DNA of 64,000 nucleotides from Paraburkholderia sp. BL9I2N2 (GTDB taxonomy: Bacteria; Pseudomonadota; Gammaproteobacteria; Burkholderiales; Burkholderiaceae), in NCBI RefSeq assembly GCF_004339745.1, contig NZ_SMGP01000001.1:496001-560000 (forward strand), written 5' to 3'. Both the position numbers and the translations under genes were made by a program. Within the stretch, counting starts at the first letter, position 1. Each line of letters opens with the position of its first letter. This document shows, in pieces, positions 28,365 through 39,410 of this stretch. Under the pieces are notes generated by a model. That model saw only the letters and a program-made list of their open reading frames with translations. It searched no databases and had not been told where the DNA came from.

Positions 28365-28399
28365 CGGCGGCCCATGGTATCCACGCTGCGGCCGCCGCG
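28365..28399 (+). other. GC-rich hairpin between pheA and hisC
   Basis: GCGGCGGCC (28365-28373) and GGCCGCCGC (28391-28399) form a perfect 9-bp stem with a 17-base loop. There is no T-run, so it is more likely an mRNA spacer or processing structure than a terminator. Confidence 0.4.
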
Positions 28400-28432
28400 C
28401 ATTCAATTACTCATAGTCGTTCGGAGATTCTC

Positions 28433-29545
28433 ATGACAGCGTCTTTCGGTCCTTCCTACGTGCGCGCCATTGCGCCTTACATCGCTGGCAAACCGATTTC
28501 GGAAGTGGCCCGCGAATTCGGTCTGGACGAAGCGACCATCGTGAAACTCGCATCGAACGAGAATCCCCTCGGCATGCCGGAGTCGGCGCAGCGCGCCATG
28601 GCGCAGGCCGCGAGCGAACTGGGCCGCTACCCGGACGCGAATGCGTTCGAGTTGAAGGCGGCGCTGAGCGAGCGCTACGGCGTGCCGGCCGACTGGGTCA
28701 CGCTCGGCAACGGCAGCAACGACATCCTCGAAATCGCCGCGCATGCGTTTGTGGAAAAGGGCCAGTCGATCGTCTATGCACAGTACTCGTTCGCGGTTTA
28801 CGCGTTGGCCACGCAAGGCCTGGGCGCGCGCGCCATCGTCGTGCCGGCTGTCAAATACGGTCACGACCTCGACGCGATGCTCGCGGCCATCACCGACGAT
28901 ACGCGCCTGATTTTCGTCGCCAATCCGAATAACCCGACGGGCACGTTCATCGAAGGCCCGAAGCTCGAAGCGTTTCTCGACAAGGTGCCGCGCAACGTGG
29001 CCGTCGTGCTCGACGAGGCGTATACGGAATATCTGCCGGCAGAGAAGCGCTATGACTCGATCGCGTGGGTGCGCCGCTACCCGAACCTGCTAGTGTCGCG
29101 CACGTTCTCGAAGGCCTTCGGCCTCGCCGGATTGCGCGTGGGTTTCGCGATCGCGCAACCTGAGCTGACCGATTTGCTGAATCGCTTGCGTCAGCCGTTC
29201 AATGTGAACACGCTCGCGCAAGCCGCGGCGATCGCTGCGCTGAACGACAAGGCGTTTCTGGAAAAGAGCGCGGCGTTGAACGCGCAGGGCTATCGCCGTT
29301 TGACCGAAGCGTTCGACAAGCTCGGTCTGGAGTATGTGCCGTCGGATGGCAATTTCGTGCTGGTGCGTGTCGGCAACGACGACGCGGCTGGCAACCGCGT
29401 CAACCTCGAATTGTTGAAGCAGGGCGTGATCGTGCGTCCGGTCGGCAACTACGGTTTGCCGCAATGGCTGCGCATCACGATCGGCCTGCCGGAAGAAAAC
29501 GAAGCATTCATCGCGGCGCTCGAAAAGACGCTCGCCACCGCGTAA
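28433..29545 (+). CDS. hisC: Histidinol-phosphate aminotransferase family (aromatic aminotransferase role likely)
   Basis: A 370-residue class I/II PLP aminotransferase of the HisC family. The PLP Lys is K227 in SRTFSKAFGLAGLRVG; NPNNPTG and DEAYTEY are standard active-site motifs. In this position, between pheA and tyrA, the HisC homologue is thought to aminate phenylpyruvate or prephenate as well as histidinol phosphate. Burkholderia genomes usually have a second hisC in the his operon (not visible here). GGAG lies about 7 bases before the ATG. Confidence 0.92.
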   Translation: MTASFGPSYVRAIAPYIAGKPISEVAREFGLDEATIVKLASNENPLGMPESAQRAMAQAASELGRYPDANAFELKAALSERYGVPADWVTLGNGSNDILEIAAHAFVEKGQSIVYAQYSFAVYALATQGLGARAIVVPAVKYGHDLDAMLAAITDDTRLIFVANPNNPTGTFIEGPKLEAFLDKVPRNVAVVLDEAYTEYLPAEKRYDSIAWVRRYPNLLVSRTFSKAFGLAGLRVGFAIAQPELTDLLNRLRQPFNVNTLAQAAAIAALNDKAFLEKSAALNAQGYRRLTEAFDKLGLEYVPSDGNFVLVRVGNDDAAGNRVNLELLKQGVIVRPVGNYGLPQWLRITIGLPEENEAFIAALEKTLATA

Positions 29546-29562
29546 GCGGTAATCCTTGACCC

Positions 29563-29595
29563 GCGCGCCTCGTCGGCATGAAAGGCGCGCTTTTT
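29563..29595 (+). terminator. Terminator-like hairpin directly before tyrA
   Basis: GCGCGCCT (29563-29570) pairs perfectly with AGGCGCGC (29583-29590), followed by TTTTTC (29591-29596). It has the form of an intrinsic terminator, but ends two to three bases before the tyrA start codon and contains the only SD-like sequence (AAGG, 29582-29585). Confidence 0.55.
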
Positions 29596-29597
29596 CT

Positions 29598-30539
29598 GTG
29601 ACCGACGTGGCCGCGTTTTCTTTTAACAAGCTGGTAATTTTCGGTGTCGGCCTGATCGGCGGATCGCTCGCGCGCGCGTTGCGCGAGCGGGGCGAGACCG
29701 AGGGCGCGCGCAAAGTGATCGGTGTGGGGCGTTCGTCCGCGTCGACTGAGCGCGCTCTGGAACTGGGTGTGATCGACGGCTCGGCGGCGTTGAACGACGA
29801 CGCCTCGCTGCGTGAAGCGCTATCCGGCGCCGACTTCGTGCTGCTGGCCGCGCCCGTCGCGCAGACGCGGCCGCTGCTTGAGCGCATCGCGCCGTTTCTC
29901 GAAGACGCCACGATCGTCACCGACGCCGGCAGCACCAAGTCGGACGTGGTCGCCGCCGCCCGCGCGGCGCTTGGCGCGCGCATCGGCCAGTTCGTGCCGG
30001 GCCATCCGATTGCCGGCCGCGAGGCGAGCGGCGTGGAAGCAGCCTTGCCCGACCTGTATGTCGGCCGCAATGTCGTGCTGTGTCCGCTGCCTGAAAATGC
30101 GCCGGCGGACGTGGAGCGCGTCGCGGCGATGTGGCGCGCCACCGGTGCACTCGTGCGCAACATGGCGCCCGAGCAGCACGACCGCGTGTTCGCCTCGGTC
30201 AGTCATTTGCCGCACGTGCTCTCGTTCGCGCTGGTCGAGCAGATTCTGAATTCGCCCGACGCCGCGCTGAAATTCTCCTTCGCGGCGGGCGGTTTCCGCG
30301 ACTTCACGCGGATCGCCGCGTCGAGCCCGGAAATGTGGCGCGACGTGTGCGTCGCCAATCGCGTCGCGCTGCTCGACGAACTCGACGCCTACACGGCAGT
30401 GCTCGCGCGCTTGCGCGTGGCCATCGAAGCCGCTGACGGCGCCGCCCTCGAAGCCGTATTCGCGCGCTCGCGCGTGGCGCGCACGGAATGGCAGGAACAG
30501 CGCGCGGCCGGCGTCGCCAATAGTGACGCGTCGAAATAA
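29598..30539 (+). CDS. tyrA: Prephenate dehydrogenase
   Basis: A 313-residue NAD(P)-dependent enzyme that oxidises prephenate for tyrosine synthesis. The Rossmann motif is [25 protein letters not shown] and [13 protein letters not shown] are conserved catalytic-site motifs. No chorismate mutase or ACT domain is attached. The start is a GTG at 29598, by similarity to the usual MTDVAAF N terminus; it has no good ribosome-binding site because a hairpin ends just before it, and GTG at 29607 is an alternative. It stops 19 bases before aroA. Confidence 0.92.
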   Translation: MTDVAAFSFNKLVIFGVGLIGGSLARALRERGETEGARKVIGVGRSSASTERALELGVIDGSAALNDDASLREALSGADFVLLAAPVAQTRPLLERIAPFLEDATIVTDAGSTKSDVVAAARAALGARIGQFVPGHPIAGREASGVEAALPDLYVGRNVVLCPLPENAPADVERVAAMWRATGALVRNMAPEQHDRVFASVSHLPHVLSFALVEQILNSPDAALKFSFAAGGFRDFTRIAASSPEMWRDVCVANRVALLDELDAYTAVLARLRVAIEAADGAALEAVFARSRVARTEWQEQRAAGVANSDASK

Positions 30540-30558
30540 CCGGAAACTGGACTCAATC

Positions 30559-31863
30559 ATGGAATTCCTCGATCTCGGACCGTTTTCCCGCGCGTCCGGC
30601 ACGGTTCGTCTGCCTGGCTCGAAGAGCATTTCGAACCGGGTGTTGCTGCTCGCGGCGCTCGCCGAAGGCGAAACGACGATCACGAACCTGCTCGACTCCG
30701 ACGACACCCGCGTGATGCTCGACGCGCTCGAAAAGCTCGGCGTGCGTCTGAAGCGCGACGGCGACACCTGCGTCGTGACCGGCACGCGCGGCGCGTTCAC
30801 GGCGCGCACGGCCGATCTGTTTCTCGGCAACGCCGGCACGGCGGTGCGTCCGCTGACGGCGGCGCTGGCGGTCAATGGCGGCGACTACCGCATTCACGGC
30901 GTGCCGCGCATGCACGAGCGGCCGATCGGCGATCTGGTCGACGGCCTGCGCCAGCTCGGCGCCAAGGTCGACTACGAAGAGAACGAAGGCTATCCGCCGC
31001 TGCGGATTCGTCCGGGGCAGATCAACGCCGACGCGCCGATTACCGTGCGCGGCGATGTGTCGAGCCAGTTCCTCACGTCGCTGCTCATGACGCTGCCACT
31101 GTTGCGCACCGAGAGCGGTGTGAGCACGGTGCAGGTGGATGGCGAATTGATCTCGAAGCCGTACATCGAGATCACCATCAAGTTGATGGAGCGCTTCGGC
31201 ATCAACGTTGAACGCAACGGCTGGCATCAGTTCGTCGTGCCGGCTGGGCAGCGGTATCAGTCGCCGGGCACGATCATGGTGGAGGGCGACGCGTCGTCCG
31301 CTTCGTATTTCCTCGCGGCCGGCGCGCTCGGCGGCGGGCCGCTGAAGGTGGAGGGTGTCGGCCGGGCCAGCATCCAGGGCGATGTCGGCTTTGCCGATGC
31401 GCTCATCAAGATGGGCGCGAACCTGCAGATGGGCGACGACTGGATCGAAGTGCGCGGCGTCGGCCACGACAGCGGCAAGCTCGAGCCGATCGACATGGAC
31501 TGCAACCTGATTCCCGATGCCGCGATGACGATCGCCGTCGCGGCGTTGTTCGCGGACGGCGCGACCACGCTGCGCAATATCGCCAGCTGGCGCGTGAAGG
31601 AAACCGACCGGCTCGCCGCGATGGCGACGGAGCTGCGCAAGGTCGGCGCCAAGGTGCAGGAAGGCGAGGATTTCCTCGTCATCGAACCGCCTGAAAAGCT
31701 GATTCCGAACGCCGCCATCGACACCTACGACGATCACCGCATGGCCATGTGCTTTTCGCTGGTGAGTCTCGGCGGCGTGCCGGTGCGCATCAACGACCCG
31801 AAGTGCGTCGGCAAGACGTTTCCCGATTATTTCGAGCGCTTTACCGCGCTCGCCCAACCCTGA
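30559..31863 (+). CDS. aroA: 3-phosphoshikimate 1-carboxyvinyltransferase (EPSP synthase)
   Basis: A 434-residue class I enzyme that joins phosphoenolpyruvate to shikimate-3-phosphate. The signatures [17 protein letters not shown] and [14 protein letters not shown] (PEP-binding loop) and [13 protein letters not shown] are present. The ATG at 30559 starts right before the fold; a longer frame from 30523 overlaps tyrA. It supplies chorismate for the pheA and tyrA products. Confidence 0.96.
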   Translation: MEFLDLGPFSRASGTVRLPGSKSISNRVLLLAALAEGETTITNLLDSDDTRVMLDALEKLGVRLKRDGDTCVVTGTRGAFTARTADLFLGNAGTAVRPLTAALAVNGGDYRIHGVPRMHERPIGDLVDGLRQLGAKVDYEENEGYPPLRIRPGQINADAPITVRGDVSSQFLTSLLMTLPLLRTESGVSTVQVDGELISKPYIEITIKLMERFGINVERNGWHQFVVPAGQRYQSPGTIMVEGDASSASYFLAAGALGGGPLKVEGVGRASIQGDVGFADALIKMGANLQMGDDWIEVRGVGHDSGKLEPIDMDCNLIPDAAMTIAVAALFADGATTLRNIASWRVKETDRLAAMATELRKVGAKVQEGEDFLVIEPPEKLIPNAAIDTYDDHRMAMCFSLVSLGGVPVRINDPKCVGKTFPDYFERFTALAQP

Positions 31864-31898
31864 TTCGACCCCGAATCGACTGACGTGCGACTTTTTCG

Positions 31899-32585
31899 AT
31901 GAAACCGACCCGTCCCTTTCACCAGACGCCCGTCATTACGATCGACGGCCCGAGTGCCTCCGGCAAAGGCACCGTGGCCGCGCTGGTTGCCGCGAGCCTC
32001 GGCTTCCACTTGCTGGATAGCGGCGCGCTGTACCGTCTCGCCGCGCTTGCCAGCCTGCGCTACAACATCGAGGCGGCCGACGCCGACGCCCTTGCAAAAC
32101 TGATCGACGATCTGCACATCACGTTTCGCGAGGGGCTGGCGCAGCTCGACGGCGTCGACGTTTCCGCGGAGATCCGCGCCGAGGAAGTCGGCGCCCGTGC
32201 CTCGGCGATCGCCGTGCATGCGCCGGTGCGCACCGCGCTGGTGGCGCGTCAGCGGGCTTTTCGTAAGGAACCGGGACTGGTTGCGGACGGCCGCGATATG
32301 GGCACCGTGATCTTCCAGGACGCCGTGCTGAAGGTGTTCATGACCGCCAGCGTCGAGGCCCGCGCGGCGCGCCGGCATAAGCAATTGATCCAAAAAGGAT
32401 TTTCTGCTAATATAGATGACTTGCTCCGGGATTTGCGTGAGCGCGATGAGCGTGACAGTCAGCGCGCAGCCGCGCCACTCAAGCCCGCAGCGGATGCAAA
32501 GCTGCTTGATACCTCCGCCTTGTCGGTCGACCAGGCGGTCGAGCAAGTGGTGCAGTGGTATGAAGCTTTAGTCCCGCATGCCTGA
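31899..32585 (+). CDS. cmk: Cytidylate kinase
   Basis: A 228-residue CMP/dCMP kinase. The P-loop is [15 protein letters not shown]; the CMP-binding region follows and the LID contains [10 protein letters not shown]. It lies 35 bases after aroA and upstream of rpsA, the classic aroA-cmk-rpsA order. Confidence 0.95.
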   Translation: MKPTRPFHQTPVITIDGPSASGKGTVAALVAASLGFHLLDSGALYRLAALASLRYNIEAADADALAKLIDDLHITFREGLAQLDGVDVSAEIRAEEVGARASAIAVHAPVRTALVARQRAFRKEPGLVADGRDMGTVIFQDAVLKVFMTASVEARAARRHKQLIQKGFSANIDDLLRDLRERDERDSQRAAAPLKPAADAKLLDTSALSVDQAVEQVVQWYEALVPHA

Positions 32586-32642
32586 TGAAAGTACGAGTTG
32601 TGCTTCAGGTGTGGGCGCAGTAGAAGTCCGTTGTCAGTAGGT

Positions 32643-32663
32643 GCTTCGCGATTGTCGCGAAGC
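32643..32663 (+). promoter_or_regulatory. Hairpin in the cmk-rpsA gap
   Basis: GCTTCGCGA (32643-32651) pairs with TCGCGAAGC (32655-32663) around a TTG loop. There is no T-run. It lies in the 180-base rpsA leader region, where S1 autoregulates its own translation in E. coli; a similar role here is only a suggestion. Confidence 0.45.
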
Positions 32664-32767
32664 GTTGTGTTAACCCTTTAACCCCGTGTGGCATTCGCAT
32701 TCTTGGCCGTTGTTGCTGACCGTCCGGCCAGCCGGGCACCGCGAGAACCATGCAAATTTTGATTTTT

Positions 32768-34483
32768 ATGTCCGACCTGCAAACCTCTACCCCGAATACC
32801 GAATCTTTTGCGGCTCTGTTCGAAGAGTCGCTGACCAAGCAAGACATGCGCGCCGGCGAAGTGATCTCCGCCGAAGTCGTGCGTGTTGACCACAACTTCG
32901 TGGTCGTCAACGCTGGTCTCAAGTCCGAAGCCTACATCCCGCTCGAAGAGTTCCTGAACGACGCGGGCGAGGTAGAAGTGCAGGCGGGCGACTTCGTTTC
33001 CGTCGCGATCGACGCGCTGGAAAACGGCTATGGCGACACGATCCTGTCGCGCGACAAGGCGAAGCGTCTGGCTTCGTGGCTGTCGCTGGAAAAGGCTCTC
33101 GACAACAACGAACTCGTGACCGGCACGATCACGGGCAAGGTCAAGGGCGGCATGACCGTCATGGTCAACGGCATCCGCGCATTCCTGCCGGGTTCGCTGG
33201 TCGACACGCGTCCGGTCAAGGACACGACCCCGTACGAAGGCAAGACGCTGGAATTCCGCGTCATCAAGCTCGACCGCAAGCGTAACAACGTCGTGCTGTC
33301 GCGTCGTGCCGTGATCGAAGCGACCCAAGGCGAAGAGCGCGCAAAGCTGCTCGAAACGCTGAAGGAAGGCGCGATCGTGGAAGGCGTGGTGAAGAACATC
33401 ACGGATTACGGCGCGTTCGTGGACCTCGGCGGTATCGACGGCCTGCTGCACATCACCGACATCGCATGGCGTCGTGTGCGTCACCCGAGCGAAGTGCTGT
33501 CGGTTGGCCAGGAAGTCACCGCGAAGATCCTCAAGTTCGATCAAGAGAAGAACCGCGTTTCGCTGGGCATCAAGCAACTGGGCGACGATCCGTGGGAAGG
33601 CATTTCGCGCCGTTACCCGTCGGGCACGCGCCTGTTCGGTAAAGTCACCAACATCACCGACTACGGCGCATTCGTCGAAGTCGAATCGGGTATCGAAGGC
33701 CTGGTTCACGTGTCGGAAATGGACTGGACGAACAAGAACGTTGCACCGTCGAAGGTTGTGCAACTGGGTGACGAAGTCGAAGTCATGGTTCTCGAAATCG
33801 ACGAAGACCGCCGCCGTATCAGCCTCGGCATGAAGCAATGCAAGCCGAACCCGTGGGACGACTTCAGCCGCAACTTCAAGAAGGGCGACAAGCTGCAAGG
33901 CGCAATCAAGTCGATCACCGACTTCGGCGTCTTCATCGGTCTGCCGGGCGGCATCGACGGTCTGGTTCACCTGTCGGACCTGTCGTGGAGCGAAACGGGC
34001 GAAGAAGCAGTTCGCAAGTACAAGAAGGGCGACGAAGTGGAAGCGATCGTTCTCGGCATCGACGTCGAGAAGGAACGCATTTCGCTGGGCATCAAGCAGC
34101 TCGAAGGCGACCCGTTCAGCAACTTCGTTGCCATGAACGACAAGGGTTCGATCGTCGACGGCGTGGTCAAGTCGGTGGACGCGAAGGGTGCTGTGGTTCA
34201 GCTGTCGGCAGAAGTCGAAGGCTACCTGCGCGCTTCGGAAATCGCACAAGACCGCGTGGAAGATGCTCGCAACGTGCTGAAGGACGGCGACAAGGTCAAC
34301 GCGATGATCATCAACATCGATCGCAAGTCGCGTGGTATCAACCTGTCGATCAAGGCCAAGGATTCGGCTGAGCAACAGGAAGCGATTCGCGGCCTGGCTT
34401 CGTCGGACTCGAGCTCGGCTGCCACCGGCACGACGAACCTCGGCGCGCTGTTGAAGGCCAAGCTCGACGGCCAGAACCAGTAA
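32768..34483 (+). CDS. rpsA: 30S ribosomal protein S1
   Basis: A 571-residue RNA-binding protein needed for initiation on structured mRNAs. It has six S1 (OB-fold) domains; repeated motifs such as [43 protein letters not shown] and [22 protein letters not shown] mark domains 3-5. The start at 32768 gives [10 protein letters not shown]; an in-frame ATG at 32750 is possible. No obvious SD is present, as is common for rpsA. ihfB follows 21 bases later. Confidence 0.96.
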   Translation: MSDLQTSTPNTESFAALFEESLTKQDMRAGEVISAEVVRVDHNFVVVNAGLKSEAYIPLEEFLNDAGEVEVQAGDFVSVAIDALENGYGDTILSRDKAKRLASWLSLEKALDNNELVTGTITGKVKGGMTVMVNGIRAFLPGSLVDTRPVKDTTPYEGKTLEFRVIKLDRKRNNVVLSRRAVIEATQGEERAKLLETLKEGAIVEGVVKNITDYGAFVDLGGIDGLLHITDIAWRRVRHPSEVLSVGQEVTAKILKFDQEKNRVSLGIKQLGDDPWEGISRRYPSGTRLFGKVTNITDYGAFVEVESGIEGLVHVSEMDWTNKNVAPSKVVQLGDEVEVMVLEIDEDRRRISLGMKQCKPNPWDDFSRNFKKGDKLQGAIKSITDFGVFIGLPGGIDGLVHLSDLSWSETGEEAVRKYKKGDEVEAIVLGIDVEKERISLGIKQLEGDPFSNFVAMNDKGSIVDGVVKSVDAKGAVVQLSAEVEGYLRASEIAQDRVEDARNVLKDGDKVNAMIINIDRKSRGINLSIKAKDSAEQQEAIRGLASSDSSSAATGTTNLGALLKAKLDGQNQ

Positions 34484-34504
34484 GCCTGAGAGGTCTGCTG
34501 CAGT

Positions 34505-34828
34505 ATGACCAAATCGGAATTGGTCGCCCAGCTGGCTGCGCGATTTCCGCAACTTGTCCTTAAAGATGCGGATTTCGCGGTGAAGACGATGCTTGATGCG
34601 ATGTCGGAGGCACTTGCCAACGGTCATCGCATCGAAATTCGCGGCTTCGGCAGCTTCGGCCTTAACCGCCGTCCCTCCCGCGTCGGACGTAATCCCAAGT
34701 CGGGCGAGAAGGTGCTGGTACCTGAGAAGTACGTACCGCACTTCAAGCCGGGCAAGGAATTGCGCGAGCGGGTAGATCGTCGCGCGGGTGAGCCGTTGAA
34801 GGCCGAAGAGCCGGATGACGACCTGTAA
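34505..34828 (+). CDS. ihfB: Integration host factor beta subunit
   Basis: A 107-residue HU/IHF-family DNA-bending protein. It has the beta-arm sequence [30 protein letters not shown] and the [13 protein letters not shown] region. It forms the heterodimer with IhfA, encoded elsewhere. It follows rpsA, as in E. coli, and is terminated at 34901. Confidence 0.95.
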   Translation: MTKSELVAQLAARFPQLVLKDADFAVKTMLDAMSEALANGHRIEIRGFGSFGLNRRPSRVGRNPKSGEKVLVPEKYVPHFKPGKELRERVDRRAGEPLKAEEPDDDL

Positions 34829-35208
34829 ATGCTTCGCTGCGCTATTTGCAGCGTGGCATTGGTAGCGTCAGCGGCCAAAGCCAGTCGGCAAAAGACCAGA
34901 AAAAGCGCCTTCGGGCGCTTTTTTTTCGTCTGTACGTTTGGCGTTTTTGCGCCGCGACGTTCGCCTGGCCTGACGCGTGGCCCACAGGCACAGCCTGTGA
35001 GCACGACCGGCGAACCCAGACAAACTGACCCACGCACCCGCCTACCCACCTGCGGCAAGATAAAACCGCGTAAGCCCGCAATCCGCCAGTTCCTGCCCAG
35101 CCGCGAGGGCTTCAATTACAATACGGGTCACTTCGGCGCGGGCAACACCGTGGCGCGACGCGTCATCAAGCCGGCGTCACCCCGCAACTGCCGTCAAGAG
35201 ACCTATTC
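34829..35208. other. Intergenic region ihfB-lapA
   Basis: About 380 bp. Besides the ihfB terminator I see a small hairpin (CACAGGC/GCCTGTG, near 34983-34999) and a possible lapA -10 (TACAAT, 35117-35122) with a weak TGCCCA at -35. No gene is supported. Confidence 0.4.
34901..34926 (+). terminator. Intrinsic terminator after ihfB
   Basis: AAAAGCGCC (34901-34909) pairs with GGCGCTTTT (34914-34922) around a TTCG tetraloop, with a T-run reaching 34926. It ends the serC-ihfB block. Confidence 0.9.
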
Positions 35209-35502
35209 ATGAAATTTATCGTCTGGCTGATCCGTGTGCTGGTGTTCGTGCTGCTGCTGGTGCTGGCGCTCTCCAATACACAACCTGCTACGCTGAATTT
35301 CCTCGCCGGCTACGCATGGTCGGCGCCGTTGATCCTGATCGGCCTCGCGTTCTTCGTGGTGGGGCTGCTGGCCGGGCTGGTTTCGTCGATGCCGGCCATG
35401 CTGCGCTTGCGCATGGAAAATGGCCGGCTCAAGCGCGAGTTGCGGGTGGCGCGCGAAACCCCGGTCGTGGTCGAACAACCGCCCATGCCGCCGTTGATCT
35501 GA
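35209..35502 (+). CDS. lapA: Lipopolysaccharide assembly protein A (DUF1049)
   Basis: A 97-residue inner-membrane protein with two helices (about 3-22 and 35-60) and a short cytoplasmic tail. It matches the LapA/YciS family, with the NTQPATLNFLAG segment. LapA works with LapB to control LpxC stability and LPS assembly. It is 67 bases upstream of lapB. Confidence 0.9.
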   Translation: MKFIVWLIRVLVFVLLLVLALSNTQPATLNFLAGYAWSAPLILIGLAFFVVGLLAGLVSSMPAMLRLRMENGRLKRELRVARETPVVVEQPPMPPLI

Positions 35503-35569
35503 ATTTCTTCCGCCGCGCATCGTGAGCGCGGCTTTCCGTCTTCGCTTCCCGCACATTTGCATTAATCGC

Positions 35570-36745
35570 ATGGATCTAGACTTCTGGTGGCTGCTTGTCA
35601 TACCCGTCGCTTTCGCGTTCGGCTGGATGGCTGCGCGCTACGACCTCAAAACGCTGCTGTCCGAAAGCGCCAACTTGCCGCGTTCGTATTTTCGCGGCCT
35701 GAACTTCCTGCTCAACGAGCAGCCGGACCAGGCTATCGATGCCTTCATCGAAGTGGTCAAGCTCGATCCGGAAACGGTCGAGTTGCACTTCGCGCTGGGC
35801 AATCTGTTCCGTCGCCGCGGTGAAACGGATCGCGCGATTCGCGTGCATCAGAATCTGTTGAGCCGCGCCGACCTGCCGGTCAGCGAGCGCGATCACGCGC
35901 TTTACGAGTTGGGGCAAGACTTCCTGAAGGCGGGTCTGCTCGATCGCGCGGAAGAAACGTTCCGCTCGCTCGAAACCGGCGACTACGCGCTGGGCGCGCA
36001 ACGCGCGCTCCTCACCATCTACGAAATCGAGAAGGACTGGGTCAAGTCCATCGATACCGCGCGTCATCTGGAAACGATGGGCGCGGAGTCGCTCGACAAG
36101 GAAATTGCGCAGTTCCACTGCGAACTCGCGCAGGAAGCGCTACAACAGAAGAAGCCGGACGAAGCCCGCCGCCAGCTCGGCTTCGCGCTGAAGGCGAACC
36201 CAACCAACGTGCGCGCCACGATCCTGTTCGGCGACGTCGACGCGGCCGGCGGCGCGCAGGAAGCTGCCATCGCGCAATGGCGGCGCGTGGAGGAGCAGAA
36301 TCCGGCCTATCTGCCGCTGGTCGCGGAAAAGCTGATGAAGGCCTACGAGGCGCTCGGCCGCCCGCAGGACGGCGCCGATCTGCTCACCACGTGGGTGGAC
36401 CGCTATCCGACCAACGATCTGCTCGATGTTGCCTATCAGCACGTCGCATCGCTGCGCGGACCTGACGCCGCCCATGCGCTGGCGCGCTCGCAAATGCAGA
36501 AGTCGCCGAATCTGGCGGGCATGACACGGTTGCTCGAGGCGCAGGAAGCCGTCGCGGAAGAACCGCGACGCAGCGAACTCGAACTGATGCGCACGCTGAT
36601 CCGTCAGCGCACCAAAAATCTGCCACGGTATACGTGCCAGAATTGCGGTTTCAGGGCGCGGCTTTTCTACTGGCAGTGCCCGGGTTGCAGCGGTTGGGAA
36701 ACCTATGCGCCGCGTCGCGTCGAGCCGATCACCGCGTCGAACTGA
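35570..36745 (+). CDS. lapB: Lipopolysaccharide assembly protein B
   Basis: A 391-residue inner-membrane-anchored TPR protein. It has an N-terminal helix (DFWWLLVIPVAFAFGWMAAR), about nine TPR units, and a C-terminal rubredoxin-like metal site (YTCQNCGFRARLFYWQCPGC, two C-x-x-C pairs). In E. coli LapB links FtsH to LpxC and so sets lipid A synthesis. The ATG at 35570 is right before the anchor; a longer start at 35522 is less likely. Confidence 0.94.
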   Translation: MDLDFWWLLVIPVAFAFGWMAARYDLKTLLSESANLPRSYFRGLNFLLNEQPDQAIDAFIEVVKLDPETVELHFALGNLFRRRGETDRAIRVHQNLLSRADLPVSERDHALYELGQDFLKAGLLDRAEETFRSLETGDYALGAQRALLTIYEIEKDWVKSIDTARHLETMGAESLDKEIAQFHCELAQEALQQKKPDEARRQLGFALKANPTNVRATILFGDVDAAGGAQEAAIAQWRRVEEQNPAYLPLVAEKLMKAYEALGRPQDGADLLTTWVDRYPTNDLLDVAYQHVASLRGPDAAHALARSQMQKSPNLAGMTRLLEAQEAVAEEPRRSELELMRTLIRQRTKNLPRYTCQNCGFRARLFYWQCPGCSGWETYAPRRVEPITASN

Positions 36746-36892
36746 CGCTTTGATGGCCGCGGCGGCTTCGGCTGCGCGGTCGCGCCGCCGCCCGGCGTGT
36801 GGCAACCGCCCCAGCGCGGGCGGATTTCGCAACGTGTTTCTGACCGGCTTCATCGCCGGGAATCATCACCGGAACCCTCTACCGGAAAGCGT

Positions 36893-38296
36893 ATGAAAAT
36901 CACCATTATCGGCACGGGCTATGTGGGTCTTGTCACTGGCGCGTGTCTCGCCGAGATCGGTCACGATGTTTTCTGTCTCGACGTCGATCCGCGCAAGATC
37001 GAAATCCTCAACAACGGCGGCGTGCCCATTCACGAGCCCGGTTTGCAGGAGATGATCGCCCGCACGCGCGCGGCGCGCCGCATCACGTTTTCCACGGATG
37101 TCGAAGCCAGCGTCGCGCACGGCGACGTGCAGTTCATCGCCGTCGGCACGCCGCCTGACGAAGACGGCTCGGCGGATCTGCAATACGTGCTCGAAGCGGC
37201 GCGCAACATCGGCCGCACGATGAACGGCTTCAAGGTGATCGTCGACAAGTCGACAGTGCCGGTCGGCACCGCGCAGCGCGTACGCACGGTGGTCGAAGAA
37301 GAACTGGCTAAACGCGGGCTCGCCGCCAGCGCGCAGCATCGCTTCTCGGTGGTGTCCAATCCCGAGTTCCTGAAGGAAGGCGCGGCGGTCGACGACTTCA
37401 TGCGTCCCGACCGCATCGTGATCGGCATCGACGAAGACGAACCCGGCATGCGCGCGCGCGAATTGATGAAGCGTCTGTACGCGCCGTTCAACCGCAATCA
37501 CGAACGCACTTTGTACATGGACGTGCGCTCGGCCGAATTCACGAAATACGCGGCCAATGCCATGCTCGCCACGCGCATCTCGTTCATGAACGAGATGTCG
37601 AATCTGGCGGACCGCGTCGGCGCGGATATCGAAGCGGTGCGCCGCGGCATCGGCTCGGATCCGCGGATCGGCTATCACTTCCTGTACGCCGGCTGCGGCT
37701 ACGGCGGCTCGTGCTTCCCGAAGGACGTGCAGGCGCTGATCCGCACGGCCAGCGAGAGCGGCCACAATCTGCGCATCCTCGAAGCGGTCGAGGAAGTGAA
37801 CCACAAGCAGAAAGACGTGCTGGTGCACAAGATCACGGACAAACTCGGCGACGATCTGAGCGGCCGCACGTTCGCCGTGTGGGGCCTCGCATTCAAGCCC
37901 AACACCGACGATATGCGCGAGGCGCCGAGCCGTCGCCTGATCGCGGAACTGCTGGCGCGGGGCGCCCACGTGCGCGCTTACGATCCGGTCGCGGTGACCG
38001 AAGCGCGCCGCGTGTTCGCCATCGACCTGCATGACGCACCGGATCAGTTCGCGCGTCTGAGCTTCACGAGCACGCAGGACGAAACGCTCACCGGCGCCGA
38101 CGCCCTCGTGATCGTGACGGAATGGAAAGAATTCAAGAGTCCGGATTTCGTTCATCTGAAATCGGTGCTGAAGTCGCCGTTGATTTTCGACGGCCGCAAC
38201 CTGTATGAACCGGACGCGATGACCGAACTCGGCATCGACTACCACTCGATTGGACGCCCCTATGCCCAACCCTCTGAACTTCCGGCCGTTGCCTGA
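36893..38296 (+). CDS. ugd: UDP-glucose 6-dehydrogenase
   Basis: A 467-residue NAD-dependent enzyme that oxidises UDP-glucose to UDP-glucuronate, the precursor of Ara4N and of capsule/exopolysaccharide sugars. It has the N-terminal [18 protein letters not shown]ossmann motif and the catalytic Cys in [16 protein letters not shown]. Ara4N on lipid A is essential in many Burkholderia, so the link to heptose genes downstream fits LPS. GGAAAGCGT precedes the ATG at 36893. Its end overlaps the next gene by 35 bases. Confidence 0.95.
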   Translation: MKITIIGTGYVGLVTGACLAEIGHDVFCLDVDPRKIEILNNGGVPIHEPGLQEMIARTRAARRITFSTDVEASVAHGDVQFIAVGTPPDEDGSADLQYVLEAARNIGRTMNGFKVIVDKSTVPVGTAQRVRTVVEEELAKRGLAASAQHRFSVVSNPEFLKEGAAVDDFMRPDRIVIGIDEDEPGMRARELMKRLYAPFNRNHERTLYMDVRSAEFTKYAANAMLATRISFMNEMSNLADRVGADIEAVRRGIGSDPRIGYHFLYAGCGYGGSCFPKDVQALIRTASESGHNLRILEAVEEVNHKQKDVLVHKITDKLGDDLSGRTFAVWGLAFKPNTDDMREAPSRRLIAELLARGAHVRAYDPVAVTEARRVFAIDLHDAPDQFARLSFTSTQDETLTGADALVIVTEWKEFKSPDFVHLKSVLKSPLIFDGRNLYEPDAMTELGIDYHSIGRPYAQPSELPAVA

Positions 38297-39269
38297 GACC
38301 GTGCCCGGCGCCGCGCCGTCCACGCCCGCAGCGCCGCTCACCGTCGTGCCGCGCGAACAGCTTGGCGCGGCGCGCGTGCTGGTGGTGGGCGACGTCATGC
38401 TCGATCGTTACTGGTTCGGCGACGTGAACCGCATTTCGCCGGAAGCGCCGGTGCCGGTGGTGCACGTGCAGCGTCAGGAAGACCGTCTCGGCGGCGCGGC
38501 GAACGTCGCGCGCAACGCGGTCGCGCTCGGCGCGCAAGCCGGCTTGCTGTGCGTGGTGGGCCATGACGAACCCGGCGAGCGCATCGTGCAGCTGCTCGGC
38601 GAAAGCGGCGTGAAGCCGCATCTCGAGCGCGATCCGGCGCTGCTCACCACGATCAAGCTGCGCGTGCTGTCGCGCCAGCAACAGTTGCTGCGCGTCGACT
38701 TCGAAAACTCGCCGGCGCACGAAGTGCTGCTCGCGGGTCTCGCCCGATTCGACGAACTGCTGCCGTCGCACGACGTGATTCTGATGTCCGACTACGCGAA
38801 GGGCGGCCTGACCCACGTCACGCAAATGATCTCGAAGGCGAATGCCGCGGGCAAGCCGGTGCTGGTCGATCCGAAGGGCGACGACTGGGAACGCTATCAG
38901 GGCGCCACGCTGATTACGCCGAACCGCGCCGAGTTGCGCGAGGTGGTCGGTCAGTGGAAATCGGAAGAAGATCTGCTCGCGCGCGTGACGAAACTGCGCA
39001 CCGATCTGCAGTTCAAGGCGCTGCTGCTGACGCGTTCGGAAGAGGGCATGACGCTCTTCACGGACGACGGCATCCTGCACGCTTCGGCTGTCGCGCGCGA
39101 AGTGTATGATGTCTCGGGCGCGGGCGACACCGTGATCGCCACGCTCGCCGCCATGCTCGGCGCGGGTCTCACGCTGATCGAGGCGGTCGGGCTCGCGAAT
39201 CGCGCGGCCGGCATCGTGGTCGGCAAACTCGGCACCGCCACTGTCGACTACGACGAACTTTTTCATTGA
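38262..39269 (+). CDS. rfaE1: D-glycero-beta-D-manno-heptose-7-phosphate kinase (monofunctional)
   Basis: A 335-residue PfkB-family kinase (HldA/RfaE domain I). The family motifs are [16 protein letters not shown] near the N terminus and [15 protein letters not shown] near the C terminus. The adenylyltransferase half of the E. coli HldE fusion is absent, so a separate hldC/rfaE2 should exist elsewhere. The gene begins inside the 3' end of ugd, suggesting translational coupling; TTG at 38250 is an alternative start. Confidence 0.92.
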   Translation: MPNPLNFRPLPETVPGAAPSTPAAPLTVVPREQLGAARVLVVGDVMLDRYWFGDVNRISPEAPVPVVHVQRQEDRLGGAANVARNAVALGAQAGLLCVVGHDEPGERIVQLLGESGVKPHLERDPALLTTIKLRVLSRQQQLLRVDFENSPAHEVLLAGLARFDELLPSHDVILMSDYAKGGLTHVTQMISKANAAGKPVLVDPKGDDWERYQGATLITPNRAELREVVGQWKSEEDLLARVTKLRTDLQFKALLLTRSEEGMTLFTDDGILHASAVAREVYDVSGAGDTVIATLAAMLGAGLTLIEAVGLANRAAGIVVGKLGTATVDYDELFH

Positions 39270-39410
39270 CGCGGCCCGCCGGATTCCTCGCTGTGCGCCC
39301 GTGAGTGGCGCGTAAAAGGGATTCGCGGGGCGTCAACTGGACCTGTCGATTGGAGCTAGTGCAGAGCACTCGCTCCGATCCCATGCAAAGCTCTTTACCG
39401 CAGGCTCATC

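Noticed and set aside
32678..34741. A long minus-strand frame over rpsA
   Set aside because: It is the antisense shadow of rpsA, with no ribosome-binding site and no recognisable motifs.
36866..39266. Long minus-strand frames over ugd and the heptose kinase gene
   Set aside because: Shadow frames of well-identified genes; their composition is typical of antisense high-GC sequence.
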